The notes: a model not told the origin generated them from the sequence alone. A stretch of DNA of 64,000 nt from CAVSJJ01 sp963728395 (GCA_963728395.1 CAVSJJ010000001.1:368482-432481), one strand, 5' to 3'. Counted from the first letter of the stretch, positions 8,482-19,980 are shown. Program-made: numbers and translations.

Positions 8482-9702
8482 TCAGAGGTTGCCGCGGCGC
8501 TCCTGCTCGCGCTCGATCGACTCGAAGAGGGCCTTGAAGTTGCCCTTGCCGAAGCCCAGCGAACCGTGTCGCTCGATCAGTTCGAAGAAGACCGTCGGGC
8601 GGTCGCCGAGCGGACGGGTGAAGATCTGCAGGAGGTAGCCGTCCTCGTCCCGGTCCACGAGGATCCCGCGCTTCTGCAGGTCCTCGATCGGGACCCGGAC
8701 CTCGCCGATCCGGGCCCGCAGCTCCGGGTCCTCGTAGTAGGTGTCCGGGGTGGCGAGGAACTCGACGCCCTCGTCGCGGAGCCGGTCGACCGTGTCGAGG
8801 ATGTCGTTGGTCGCGAGTGCGAGGTGCTGGGCGCCGGGGCCGCCGTAGAACTCCAGGTACTCGTCGATCTGGCTCTTCTTCTTGCCGACGGCGGGCTCGT
8901 TGAGCGGGAACTTCACCCGGTGGTTGCCGTTGGCGACGACCTTGGACATGAGCGCGGAGTAGTCGGTGGCGATGTCGTCGCCGATGAACTCGGCCATGTT
9001 CACGAAGCCCATGACCGTGTTGTAGAAACCGACCCACTGATCCATCTTGCCGAGCTCGACGTTGCCGACGACGTGGTCGAGCGCCTGGAAGTAGCGGGCC
9101 GGCGCGCCCTCGCGCTTGCGGTAGGACGAGGAGGCCGCGACGAACCCGGGGAGGTAGGGCCCGGCGTACTCCACGCCGTCCACGGTGCGCTGGACGAGGG
9201 TGTGCCGCGTCTCGCCGTAGGTGCCGATGGCGGCGATCCGGACCGTGCCGCCCTCGTCGCTCTCATCGTGTGCCTCGACGAGGATCGTCGCGCCCGCCTT
9301 GCGGGCCTGGGCGATGCACGCGTCGATGTCGGGAACCTCGAGCGAGATGTCGTCGACGCCGTCGCCGTGCTTGGCGTGGTGGGCGATGAGCGGGCTGTCC
9401 GGCGCGACGGCGCCCTTGAGGACGAAGCGGATCGAGCCGCTGCGCAGGACGAATGCCTTGTGGTCGCGCTGGCCCTGCTCCGGGCCGCGGTATGCCTCGA
9501 GCTGCATGCCCCACGCCGTCTGGAAGTAGTGGGCCGCCTGGGTGGCGTTGCCGACCACGAAGCTCACGGCGTCCCAGCCGGTGACGGGGAACGGGTCGCT
9601 GCTCTCGTCGTAGTCGACGAGACCCACGAGCTGCTTGAGCTGCTCGAGCTCGAGTCCCGCGTCGCGTTCGTCGGTCGTCAGGTCGATCGTCGTGTCGCTC
9701 AT
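8482..9702 (-). CDS. hpd: 4-hydroxyphenylpyruvate dioxygenase
   Basis: 406 residues from ATG 9702 (MSDTTIDL). This non-haem Fe(II) enzyme turns 4-hydroxyphenylpyruvate into homogentisate in tyrosine catabolism. It is a two-domain vicinal-oxygen-chelate protein. The metal ligands are visible: H210 in QALDHVVGNV, H293 in GAQHLALATND, and E374 in VFFELIERHG. The C-terminal gating helix GFGKGNFKALFESIE is intact. The length is normal for bacterial HPPD. It is divergent from an Lrp/AsnC regulator with two dyads between them, so local feedback by an aromatic amino acid is likely. Confidence 0.96.
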   Translation of the reverse strand: MSDTTIDLTTDERDAGLELEQLKQLVGLVDYDESSDPFPVTGWDAVSFVVGNATQAAHYFQTAWGMQLEAYRGPEQGQRDHKAFVLRSGSIRFVLKGAVAPDSPLIAHHAKHGDGVDDISLEVPDIDACIAQARKAGATILVEAHDESDEGGTVRIAAIGTYGETRHTLVQRTVDGVEYAGPYLPGFVAASSSYRKREGAPARYFQALDHVVGNVELGKMDQWVGFYNTVMGFVNMAEFIGDDIATDYSALMSKVVANGNHRVKFPLNEPAVGKKKSQIDEYLEFYGGPGAQHLALATNDILDTVDRLRDEGVEFLATPDTYYEDPELRARIGEVRVPIEDLQKRGILVDRDEDGYLLQIFTRPLGDRPTVFFELIERHGSLGFGKGNFKALFESIEREQERRGNL

Positions 9703-9709
9703 CCCCCCA

Positions 9710-9810
9710 CTGTGGGCTGGGTCACAGCCGTGAGGCAAACCTCGGCCACTGGGCTAGGCAGCCTGCGCACACTGCTGGACTGGCACGGCATACCGATGGA
9801 CAATGTGCCA
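9710..9810. promoter_or_regulatory. hpd / lrp divergent control region with two dyads
   Basis: The 107-bp gap between the divergent hpd and Lrp-type genes holds two inverted repeats: CTGTG-N8-CACAG at 9710-9727, just upstream of the hpd start, and TGGCAC-N18-GTGCCA at 9781-9810, ending on the regulator's start codon. Lrp-family proteins bind dyads of this size and often repress themselves. Assignment as operators is inference from location and symmetry. Confidence 0.5.
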
Positions 9811-10292
9811 TGCCTTCCACGCGCGGTATCGACCACCTCGACGCCCGGATCATCGCCCTGTTCACCGACCGGCCGCAGATCGGGGTCCTGGGCGCCTCGC
9901 GTGAGCTCGGCGTCGCCCGCGGCACCGTCCAGGCCCGGCTGGACCGGATGGTCGAGCGCGGCGTCATCCGCAGCTTCGCCCCGGAGATCGACCCCGCCGC
10001 ACTCGGCTATCCCGTCACGGCGTTCTGCACGCTCGAGATCCGCCAGCGGCAGGGCCACGGGGCGGTCGTCGACCATCTCTCGGCCATCCCCGAGGTCCTC
10101 GAGATCCACTCCACGACCGGTGCGGGCGACCTCATCATCCGGATCGTCGCCCGGGACAACGCCGACCTCGGCCGGGTCATCGACCAGGTCATCGACGACA
10201 CCCACGTCATCCGGGCCAACACCGCGATCTCGCTCGTCACCCACCTGCACCAGCGCACGGCCCCCCTCGTCCGCGCCGCCGCCCGCGAATAG
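9810..10292 (+). CDS. Lrp/AsnC-family transcriptional regulator
   Basis: 160 residues from ATG 9810. An N-terminal winged HTH (LDARIIALFTDRP...LGVARGTVQARLDRM, about residues 10-47) is followed by a C-terminal RAM ligand-binding/oligomerisation domain with the usual GAGDLIIRIVARD and LVTHL strands. Such proteins respond to amino acids. Given the divergent hpd gene, tyrosine or phenylalanine is the natural candidate ligand (inference). A strong hairpin terminator follows. Confidence 0.92.
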   Translation: MPSTRGIDHLDARIIALFTDRPQIGVLGASRELGVARGTVQARLDRMVERGVIRSFAPEIDPAALGYPVTAFCTLEIRQRQGHGAVVDHLSAIPEVLEIHSTTGAGDLIIRIVARDNADLGRVIDQVIDDTHVIRANTAISLVTHLHQRTAPLVRAAARE

Positions 10293-10323
10293 ACCCCCTC
10301 AACTTTCCCGCCCGATACACGAC

Positions 10324-10366
10324 ACACCAGCCAGGCAAGACTTCATTTCCCTTGCCTGGCTGGTGT
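10324..10366 (+). terminator. Rho-independent terminator of the Lrp-type gene
   Basis: Perfect 16-bp inverted repeat, arms 10324-10339 and 10351-10366, with an 11-nt loop and followed on the + strand by a T-rich run (TTGTCTTGTC). It lies between two convergent genes (stop at 10292, stop at 10414) and may serve both. Confidence 0.9.
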
Positions 10367-10413
10367 TTGTCTTGTCTCGGCGGTGGGCGACGGCCTCGCC
10401 CTCCGCCGGCGGG

Positions 10414-10716
10414 CTAGTCCTGGCCGTCCTCCGGGGGGCGCAGGCCGTCGTAGATCTCCTTGCAGACCGGGCAGACCGGGAACTTGTCCGGGTCGCGACC
10501 GGGCACCCACACCTTGCCGCAGAGGGCGATGACCGGGTCGCCGGACATGGCGCTCTCGAGGATCTTCTCCTTGCGGACATAGTGCGAGAACCGCTCATGG
10601 TCTCCGGGCTCCTGCACCTGGGGCAGGGTCTCCTCGCGTTCGAGGACCGCCGTCTGGGTCTGCGGCTGCGGCTGCGGGGCGTTCGGGTCCTCGAGGGGAA
10701 TGGGGGGCTCGCTCAT
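10414..10716 (-). CDS. DUF3039 domain protein
   Basis: 100 residues from ATG 10716 (MSEPPIPLEDP). A Pro/Gln-rich N-terminus is followed by the actinobacterial DUF3039 region: FSHYVRKEKILESAMSGDPVIALCGK and then VCPVCKEIYDGL. The single Cys in ALCGK plus the CPVC pair look like a small metal (zinc) site. The family is conserved and uncharacterised. It is a single gene convergent with the Lrp-type regulator. Confidence 0.85.
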   Translation of the reverse strand: MSEPPIPLEDPNAPQPQPQTQTAVLEREETLPQVQEPGDHERFSHYVRKEKILESAMSGDPVIALCGKVWVPGRDPDKFPVCPVCKEIYDGLRPPEDGQD

Positions 10717-10799
10717 CCCGCCATTGTTCCAGGCCCGCGCCCAGCAGGCCCAGGGGCGGCGCCTGGCGAGCTCCCAGCCGCGGGAGCGAGGATGGGTCC

Positions 10800-11267
10800 A
10801 TGAGGCCATGGCTGCTTCTCGACGTGGACGGACCGCTCAACCCCTATGCCGCGCCATGGTTCCGCTCGAGCCGCCCCGCCGAGGGCTTCACCTTCCACGA
10901 CCTGACGATCGAGCCGGGTCGCAGCTACCGGGTGGCTCTGAACTCCGAGCACGGCCGCTGGCTCCGCGATGCCGCGGCGGTCGCCGACCTGGCCTGGGCG
11001 ACGACCTGGCAGGAGGCGGCCAACCGGCTCATCGCTCCGGCGCTGGGTCTGCCCCAGGATCTGCCGGTCGTCCGGCTCCTCGGCCCGTTCGTCGGCTCAC
11101 CGGACTACGGCTGGAAGACCGACCAGGTGGCCCGGTGGGTCGGCGACCGGCCGTTCGTCTGGCTCGACGACGAGATCACGGAGCGCACCCGGGCCCGGCT
11201 CGCCGCGACGGGCGGGGTCGGCCCACACCTCGCGCGGCACGTCGCCCCGGACGTCGGTCTGCGCTAG
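10800..11267 (+). CDS. HAD-like hydrolase-related protein
   Basis: 155 residues from ATG 10800. LLLDVDGPLNP near the N-terminus resembles HAD motif I (DxDGxLN), with both Asp present, and WLDDEIT near the end resembles the acidic motif IV. A cap domain is absent. Similar small actinobacterial proteins are annotated as HAD-domain or secreted-like hypothetical proteins. It may be a phosphatase, but no substrate can be inferred. It is divergent from the DUF3039 gene. Confidence 0.7.
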   Translation: MRPWLLLDVDGPLNPYAAPWFRSSRPAEGFTFHDLTIEPGRSYRVALNSEHGRWLRDAAAVADLAWATTWQEAANRLIAPALGLPQDLPVVRLLGPFVGSPDYGWKTDQVARWVGDRPFVWLDDEITERTRARLAATGGVGPHLARHVAPDVGLR

Positions 11268-11366
11268 GACGACATCGCCGCGGCCGTGTCCTTCGCCGAG
11301 AGCCTGGCCTGAGGACGACGTGGGCGAGACCGGCGCCGAGCGCGCGGGTCGACGGACCTGCGGGCG

Positions 11367-11927
11367 TCAGTTGCGCGTCGGGTCCTCGGGATAGAACGCC
11401 ACCCACGACAGCGGGCCGATCTGGCGGCGCAACACCTGCCGCCAGAGGCCGGCCGGGGTATCCGTGAAGGCGTCGAGGGGCTCGGCATCGACGACGTACC
11501 AGCTGCCGCCGGCGATCTCCTCGTCGAGCTGTCCGGGGCTCCAGCCGGAGTATCCCGCGAAGATCCGCATCCCCGCGATCTCGGGAGCGAGAAGGAGCGG
11601 CGGGGTGTCGAGGTTGACCAGTCCCATCGAGCCGAAGAGCCGCATGACCCCGGCCGGCCCCCGCACGTCGCCCGGGATGGTCACGAGGCCGAGTGCCGAG
11701 TCGAGCTGGACCGGGCCGCCCTGGAAGATCGCCTGCGGGCGGCTCAGGTGCTCCTCCCAGCCCGGCAGCACGTCCTCGACCTCGGCATCGAGCGGCCGGT
11801 TGAGCACGACGCCCTGCGCGCCCTCGTCGTCGTGATGGAGCACGAGGACGACGCTGCGCTCGAAGACGCCCTCCTCGATCAGCGGCGTTGCGACCAGGAG
11901 GCGTCCGGTCGTGTAGTCGCGGCTCAC
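11367..11927 (-). CDS. YqgE/AlgH family protein
   Basis: 186 residues from GTG 11927, whose start overlaps the helicase stop (GTGA at 11924-11927). The family signature is clear: GRLLVATPLIEEGVFERSVV, HHDDEGAQGVVLNRP, IFQGGPV, and FAGYSGWSPGQLDEEI. YqgE/AlgH proteins are widely conserved and their molecular role is poorly defined. Coupled translation with a DEAD-box helicase suggests co-expression. Confidence 0.92.
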   Translation of the reverse strand: MSRDYTTGRLLVATPLIEEGVFERSVVLVLHHDDEGAQGVVLNRPLDAEVEDVLPGWEEHLSRPQAIFQGGPVQLDSALGLVTIPGDVRGPAGVMRLFGSMGLVNLDTPPLLLAPEIAGMRIFAGYSGWSPGQLDEEIAGGSWYVVDAEPLDAFTDTPAGLWRQVLRRQIGPLSWVAFYPEDPTRN

Positions 11928-13879
11928 TCCGCCATTCTGCCCGCTTCTCCCCGGCCGGTGGCACGACCGCCCCCACGGGAACCGCCCGGTCCCCGACGAG
12001 AGCCCGAGCCCGGCTTCGGGCCACGCCCGGCACCTCGGCCGGCGCCTCGGCCCGCGCCACGACCCCCACCTCGCCCGGGGCGGCCCTCGAGAAGCGGCCG
12101 CCACAGCTCGTCCGGCACGGGCATGCCGGAGGGCTCGCCGCCACCGAGCCGGCGGATCGTGTCGTCGCCGGGGCGCACCCGCACCGAGTCCGCGTCCGCC
12201 CCGGCGGTCTCGAGGAGCCGCTCGGCCATTCGCCGTTGATGGGGCAGGACGAGGGTGACGACGGTGCCTCGCTCCCCCGCCCGGGCGGTGCGACCCGCCC
12301 GGTGCAGATAGTCCTTGTGGTCCCGGGGCGGGTCCACCTGGAGCACGAGGGCCACGTCGTCGACGTGGATGCCGCGGGCGGCGACGTCGGTGGCCACGAG
12401 GACGGGCACCCGCCCCTCCCGGAACGCCCCGAGCACCCGATTGCGGACCGACTGGGAGAGGCCGCCGTGGAGGGAGGCCGCGAGGACCCCGCGCTCCCGC
12501 AGCTCCCGGGCGACCCGGTCCGCGCCGAGCTGGGTCCGGACGAAGACGATCGAGCGCCCCCGGCGGTGGGTCAGCTGGGCCGTCAGCGCCTTCTTGTCCG
12601 GCGGGTCGATGAGCAGGACCCGATGGTCCATCGTCGTCACCGACGCCGTTGCCTCGTCCGTCGAGTGGGTGACCGCGTCGACGAGGTAGCGCTCGACGAG
12701 CGTGTCGACCCCCTTGTCGAGAGTCGCCGAGAAGAGGAGCCGCTGACCGCCCGGTGGGACGAGGTCGAGGATGGCACTCACCTCGGGCAGGAAGCCGAGA
12801 TCGGCCATGTGGTCGGCCTCGTCGAGGATCGCCGTCTCGATCGCTCCGAGGTCGACGGCACCGCGCTCGGCGAGGTCGGCGAGCCGGCCGGGGGTGGCGA
12901 TGAGCAGCTCGACGCCCCGGGCGAGCGCCGAGATCTGCGGCTCGTAGGACAGACCGCCGGCCACGAGCCGCAGCCGCAGCCCGAGCACGTGGACGAGCGG
13001 CTCGAGCGCGTCGTTCACCTGCATCGCGAGCTCGCGGGTCGGCACGAGGACGAGCGCGAGCGGGCGTCGCGGCTGCGCGCGTCGACCGCTCCCGGCGAGC
13101 CTGGCGAGGGTCGGGAGCCCGAAGGCCAGGGTCTTGCCCGAACCGGTCTGGCCGCGGCCGAGGACGTCCCGGCCGGCGAGGGCGTCAGGGATCGTCGCGG
13201 CCTGGATGGGGAAGGGCTCGGTGATCCCGTCCCGGGCCAGCCGCTCGACGAGCCGCGGCGCCAGCCCCAGCGCCGCGAAACCGTTGTCCGCCGTCACCGC
13301 CGCCGCCGCACCCGAGGCCCGGTATGCCGTCCACGTGTCCGCCGCCGCCGGGTCGCGGTCGCCGTAGCGGTCGGCGTGCCGACCCTCGTGCCGGTCCCGA
13401 CGCGCCGGGTCGGCCACCCGGCCATGGTGTCCACGCTCGGGACGGTCCGGGCGGGCGGCCCGCTCCGGCGGGGTCACCCGGTCCGGACGGCGTCGGCGCG
13501 CTGTCTCGTCCTGTGCTTGCCGAGCGTCGGCCCGCTCCGGCTCCCCGCCGCGGCGGGGGGAGCGACGCGGCTCGGTCGGGCCCGAGGCCCGCTGGCGCGT
13601 GACCGGGCCGGTGGTCCGGCCCGTCCCGGCGGAGCGATCCGGCGAGCCGGGTCGTGCGGCGGGCCGCGCCGAGCGACCGGACCCGCCGGCCTTCTTGGGC
13701 CTGGCGCTCGCGCCCGGCTGCGCAGGCCTACCGGCGGCCCTCCCGGTCTTGCCGGACGCGGCGGCCTTGCCCGACTTGCCGGACGCGCGGACCTGCTTGG
13801 CGGCCGCCTTGCGGTCGGCACTCCACCGTGCCTTCTTCGGGCCTCGGGACCGGGAGCCCTTGGCAGCAGGCATCGTCAT
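11924..13879 (-). CDS. DEAD-box RNA helicase with long basic N-terminal extension
   Basis: 651 residues. The first ~180 residues are low-complexity and rich in Lys, Arg, Ala and Gly, probably RNA binding. The helicase core follows: Q motif EPFPIQ (221-226), Walker A GRGQTGSGKT (241-250), PTRELA, the ILDEADHM Walker B, the FSAT motif III, and HRAGRTARAG motif VI. A Gly/Arg-rich tail ends the protein. It should unwind structured RNA in ribosome assembly or mRNA decay. The family is certain; the specific paralogue is not assigned. Confidence 0.95.
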   Translation of the reverse strand: MTMPAAKGSRSRGPKKARWSADRKAAAKQVRASGKSGKAAASGKTGRAAGRPAQPGASARPKKAGGSGRSARPAARPGSPDRSAGTGRTTGPVTRQRASGPTEPRRSPRRGGEPERADARQAQDETARRRRPDRVTPPERAARPDRPERGHHGRVADPARRDRHEGRHADRYGDRDPAAADTWTAYRASGAAAAVTADNGFAALGLAPRLVERLARDGITEPFPIQAATIPDALAGRDVLGRGQTGSGKTLAFGLPTLARLAGSGRRAQPRRPLALVLVPTRELAMQVNDALEPLVHVLGLRLRLVAGGLSYEPQISALARGVELLIATPGRLADLAERGAVDLGAIETAILDEADHMADLGFLPEVSAILDLVPPGGQRLLFSATLDKGVDTLVERYLVDAVTHSTDEATASVTTMDHRVLLIDPPDKKALTAQLTHRRGRSIVFVRTQLGADRVARELRERGVLAASLHGGLSQSVRNRVLGAFREGRVPVLVATDVAARGIHVDDVALVLQVDPPRDHKDYLHRAGRTARAGERGTVVTLVLPHQRRMAERLLETAGADADSVRVRPGDDTIRRLGGGEPSGMPVPDELWRPLLEGRPGRGGGRGAGRGAGRGAGRGPKPGSGSRRGPGGSRGGGRATGRGEAGRMAE

Positions 13880-14004
13880 CTCGCTTCGATCGTGGGGGAA
13901 GGGGGCGCCTCACGCGGGCCGGATCGTGCGGGGGCACGGAACGGAGCGGTCGGGGAGGCGGGGTGGCCCGGAGCAACGACGCCCCGGCGGGCCAAGGGTC
14001 CAGA

Positions 14005-14376
14005 CTACCAGCGCCGCCGCAGCAACCAGCGCGCCAGCAGCCAGCCGAGCCCGACCCCGACGAGGTCGGCGACGGCATCCCAGACGTCGCCGTCCCGGTG
14101 CGGCAGGAGCGACCACTGGACGAGCTCGCTCACCGGTGCGTGCGCCGCCGCGACGGCGATGACCGGCAAGGTCGGCAACCGGGCCAGGAGCGCGAAGAGG
14201 ACGGGCAGGGCGAAGATCGTCGCGTGGCCGAGCTTGTCGGCGTTGGGGAACGGCGGGGCGCCGCCACCACTGGGTGAGTAGACCGCGACGAGCTGGACCG
14301 CGACGGCGACGCCGAGGGCCGAGATCCAGAACCTGCCCGACCGCCGCTCGGCGCCCGGCTCCTCCTCGGCGGTCAC
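14005..14376 (-). CDS. VanZ-like family membrane protein
   Basis: 123 residues from GTG 14376, overlapping the upstream stop (GTGA). There are four hydrophobic segments. The motifs NADKLGHATIFALPVLF and LVQWSLLPHRDGDVWDAVADLVGVGLG match the VanZ family (acidic residue plus conserved DxxAD/N near the end). VanZ-like proteins affect glycopeptide or envelope properties, but many are uncharacterised. It is co-transcribed with another membrane protein. Confidence 0.8.
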   Translation of the reverse strand: MTAEEEPGAERRSGRFWISALGVAVAVQLVAVYSPSGGGAPPFPNADKLGHATIFALPVLFALLARLPTLPVIAVAAAHAPVSELVQWSLLPHRDGDVWDAVADLVGVGLGWLLARWLLRRRW

Positions 14377-14813
14377 CGGCGTCCGGCCGTGGTCCGCCGG
14401 AGCCGCCAATGGGTGAGCGCCTGCACCTCGCTGGCCAGCCAGATGCACGCGACGGCGACGGGGAGCTCGACGAGCAGCGCCATGACGACGGCCTCGAACC
14501 GGTCGACACCCCGTGAGGTGACGATGTCGAACCAGGCGTCGACGACGAGCATGGTCGCCGCCGACGACGCCCAGACCGGCAGCCAACGCGGGCGGCGGAA
14601 GGCGGCATACGCGGCGGCTGCGAGGACGGCGACGAGCATGACGTCGAACCCGACCCACGCGAGGTCGTAGTGGACCGCCACCGCACGCTCGGGCAGCGTC
14701 AACGCGAGGTATGCCGTCCACGGGATGAGCAGGACGGCGCCCACCCCCAGTCCCCAGGCGGCCACCGACACGGCGCGGGCGACCGTCCGCGGGTCGGGAT
14801 GCTCACTCGTCAT
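14373..14813 (-). CDS. four-segment membrane protein, unknown
   Basis: 146 residues from ATG 14813 (MTSEHPDP). Hydrophobic segments include AWGLGVGAVLLIPWTAYLAL, FDVMLVAVLAAAAYAAF, VVDAWFDIVTS and VMALLVELPVAVACIWLAS. The pattern resembles a family of actinobacterial hypothetical membrane proteins; I assign no function. It is first of a two-gene unit with the VanZ-like gene and is divergent from the aldolase gene. Confidence 0.7.
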   Translation of the reverse strand: MTSEHPDPRTVARAVSVAAWGLGVGAVLLIPWTAYLALTLPERAVAVHYDLAWVGFDVMLVAVLAAAAYAAFRRPRWLPVWASSAATMLVVDAWFDIVTSRGVDRFEAVVMALLVELPVAVACIWLASEVQALTHWRLRRTTAGRR

Positions 14814-14939
14814 GGGGTCATCATCGCCCAGCCCCCTGTGGCCGGCCCGTCGGCCACCGTGCGGAGCGCGACGCTCATGACGAGGTGACCTTCCCGACAG
14901 CCCGTCGCCGGCCCGTGCCGGCACGCGCACGCTGGAGGC

Positions 14940-15977
14940 ATGGCAACCGAGTCCATGATCGAGACGGCCCAGGCGCTCGTCGCTGCGGGCAAGGGCATCC
15001 TCGCGGCCGACGAGAGCTCACCGACCATGGCCAAGCGTCTGGCCACGATCGGGCTCGAGTCGACCGAACCGCGCCGCCGGTCCTACCGGGAGATCCTCTT
15101 CACGACGAAGGGCCTCGGCGAGCACATCAGCGGCGTCATCCTCTTCGACGAGACGATCCGGCAGCGGTCCGCCGACGGCGTGCCGTTCCCGGACGTCCTG
15201 GCCGGCCAGGGCGTCATCCCCGGCATCAAGGTCGACGGCGGGACACGGCCGCTCGCCGGCTTCCCCGGGGAGGTCGCCACCGAGGGCCTCGACGGGCTGC
15301 GCGACCGGCTCGCCGAGTATGCGCGGTTCGGTGCGCGCTTCACCAAGTGGCGGGGGGTCATCCGGGTCGGGGACGGCATCCCGAGCCCGGCCTGCATCAC
15401 CGCGAACGCGCAGGCGCTCGCCCGCTACGCCGCGCTCGCCCAGGAGGCGGGCCTCGTCCCGATCGTCGAGCCCGAGGTCCTCATGGACGGCACCCACGAC
15501 CTGGCCCGGTGCGCCGAGGTGACCGGCGAGGTGCTGTGGACCGTGTACACCGAGCTGGCGCGCAACCGGGTCGAGCTGGCGGCCAGCCTGCTCAAGCCGA
15601 ACATGGTCGTGCCCGGCGCGGACTGCCCCGAGCAGGCCGGCGACGACGCCATCGCCGACGCGACGCTGGCGGTCCTGCGGGCGACGGTGCCGGCCGCGGT
15701 CCCCGGGATCGTCTTCCTCTCCGGGGGGATGAGCGACGAGCAGGCGACGTCACGCCTCGACGCGCTCAACCGACGCGGCACGCAGCCGTGGGAGCTGAGC
15801 TTCTCCTTCGGCCGGGCCCTTCAGGGGCCGGTCCTGCGGGCCTGGGCCGGCGAGGAGGCCAACCGGGCGGCCGCACAGGCCGCGCTGCGGCGACGGGCGC
15901 GGCTCAACGGCGCGGCACGCTCCGGCGCCTACTCCCCCGACATGGAGGCAGTCGCAACGGTCGCCGTGACCAGGTAG
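14940..15977 (+). CDS. class I fructose-bisphosphate aldolase
   Basis: 345 residues from ATG 14940. It splits fructose 1,6-bisphosphate into dihydroxyacetone phosphate and glyceraldehyde 3-phosphate by a Schiff base, without metal. ILAADESSPTMAKR is the typical N-terminal motif. The Schiff-base lysine lies in LLKPNMVVPG (K219) and the phosphate loop is FLSGGMSDEQAT. The length is normal. Class I enzymes are less usual than class II in Actinobacteria, but intact copies occur. Its 3' end overlaps the convergent methyltransferase pseudogene by 49 bp. Confidence 0.95.
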   Translation: MATESMIETAQALVAAGKGILAADESSPTMAKRLATIGLESTEPRRRSYREILFTTKGLGEHISGVILFDETIRQRSADGVPFPDVLAGQGVIPGIKVDGGTRPLAGFPGEVATEGLDGLRDRLAEYARFGARFTKWRGVIRVGDGIPSPACITANAQALARYAALAQEAGLVPIVEPEVLMDGTHDLARCAEVTGEVLWTVYTELARNRVELAASLLKPNMVVPGADCPEQAGDDAIADATLAVLRATVPAAVPGIVFLSGGMSDEQATSRLDALNRRGTQPWELSFSFGRALQGPVLRAWAGEEANRAAAQAALRRRARLNGAARSGAYSPDMEAVATVAVTR

Positions 15978-16427
15978 CGCTCGTCGTCGATCTCCCGACC
16001 CCAGTACACGGGGTCGGGCAGGAGGCGGACGGCCACGTCGGCCATGTCCGGGAGCCCCCGCAGGAATGCCGCGAGCTCGCGGCACGGCGCGCCGGAGCGC
16101 CACGGGAATGCCGGCCCGGCGCCCGCCTCGGCCGCCGCGGGCCCCCACACGCCCTCGATGAGGACGAGTCGGCCACCGGGCCGGACGAGGGAGACCCACC
16201 GGCGCAGCGCCGCGTGGGGGTCGGGCAGGGCCCAGACGATGTGCCGGGCCAGGACGGCGTCGACGCTGCGGTCCGGGAGCCCCGACGACGAGCTCACGCC
16301 AGGCGGCGCGGATGCCCGGCTCGAGCAGGCCGTGGTCGGGCTCCCGGTCGAACCCCGGGGCCCGCCGGTCCCAGTAGGCCTCGACGGCGGCGAGGTCGAT
16401 GCGGGTGCGCTCCGGCGGCTCGGGCAT
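15929..16427 (-). pseudogene. SAM methyltransferase with internal deletion and frameshift
   Basis: The N-terminal part starts at ATG 16427: MPEPPERTRIDLAAVEAYWDRRAPGFDRE... up to WRELVV. The C-terminal part is in another frame: LPDRSVDAVLARHIVWALPDPH...WGREIDDERYLVT. The junction is near 16280-16290. Relative to normal class I methyltransferases, the whole SAM-binding region (the DLGCGxG motif and about 70-80 residues) is missing between the two parts. So the gene has lost its cofactor site and its frame. It is probably inactive. The deletion is inferred from the order of the remaining motifs. Confidence 0.75.
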
Positions 16428-16464
16428 CCCCCGACCCTACGGTCCGGCACCTACAGTGACCCCC

Positions 16465-17100
16465 ATGACGTGGTGGGACGCAGTCGGGTGGTTCGGGTCG
16501 GCGCTCCTCGTTTTCTCGCTCATGCAGGCACGGGTGCTGCGCTTCCGCGTCCTCAACCTCCTGGCCTGCGCCATCCTCGTCGCCTTCAACGCGGCGGTCG
16601 CGGTGTGGCCGATGGTGGCGATGAACGTCGTCCTGTCCGCCATCAACCTCTACTTCATCCGGCGCCTGCTCTCCCAGCGCAGCGACGAGTCTGCGTATGC
16701 CGTCCTGGAGGTGCCGATCGAGGACCGCTACCTCCAGCACTTCCTCGGCATCGAGCGGGCGGGGATCGCCCGCTTCTTCCCCGCCTTCTCCAGCGACGCG
16801 GTCGCGGCCGACACCGCCGGCGAGCGGACGGCATACCTCGTCCTCCAGGGCAACGAGACGGCCGGGGTGGTCATCGTCCGCGACGCCGGGGACGGCACGG
16901 CGCAGGTCGAGCTCGACTACGTCACGCCCCGGTTCCGCGACTTCACCCCCGGCGAGTTCGTCTACCGGCGCAGCGGCCTGTTCACCGGCCGCGGGTTCCG
17001 GCGGATCCTCACCCCGCCCGACATGCTCGACCCCTACTACGGCCGGCTCGGCTTCTCCCCCGACGGGGACCGATGGTCCCTCGACCTCGCCCCCGCCTGA
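16465..17100 (+). CDS. YgjV-like membrane protein with C-terminal soluble domain
   Basis: 211 residues from ATG 16465 (MTWWDAVGWFG). Three membrane segments in the first ~70 residues resemble the YgjV inner-membrane family (DAVGWFGSALLVFSLMQ, LNLLACAILVAFNAAVAV). A soluble region of ~140 residues follows (AYLVLQGNETAGVVIV...PYYGRLGF), which looks like a degenerate acyltransferase-type fold. No catalytic motif is certain. The function is unknown. Confidence 0.65.
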   Translation: MTWWDAVGWFGSALLVFSLMQARVLRFRVLNLLACAILVAFNAAVAVWPMVAMNVVLSAINLYFIRRLLSQRSDESAYAVLEVPIEDRYLQHFLGIERAGIARFFPAFSSDAVAADTAGERTAYLVLQGNETAGVVIVRDAGDGTAQVELDYVTPRFRDFTPGEFVYRRSGLFTGRGFRRILTPPDMLDPYYGRLGFSPDGDRWSLDLAPA

Positions 17101-17290
17101 TCCGCGGGCGAAAGCGGTATCGCGAGACGAATTCGGCAATATCCCGCCATTCCCCGACAAACGCCTGTGTCGTCGGTCACGAAGGGTGCCCTTCCTTTCC
17201 GCCTACGGGGTGCTCCTGGCGAAAGCCCGTCATTCCCGGGGTAATACGATTCTCAAGGTTCATCGATCACGGAGCCCAGGAGGCTTGGCA
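17101..17290 (+). promoter_or_regulatory. AT-richer leader of ppdK
   Basis: This 190-bp stretch is visibly lower in GC than both neighbours and contains no reading frame. GTAATACGAT near 17241-17250 could supply a -10 element. The ribosome site AGGAGG (17278-17283) lies 7 nt before the ATG at 17291 and fixes that start. It is a long leader for a metabolic gene; no known riboswitch fold was recognised. Confidence 0.4.
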
Positions 17291-19978
<2,688 letters not shown>

Positions 19979-19980
19979 CC

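Noticed and set aside
16294..17160. Antisense frame of about 290 codons over the YgjV-like gene
   Set aside because: No ribosome site or motifs; the + strand gene has clear membrane segments and the frame is a shadow.
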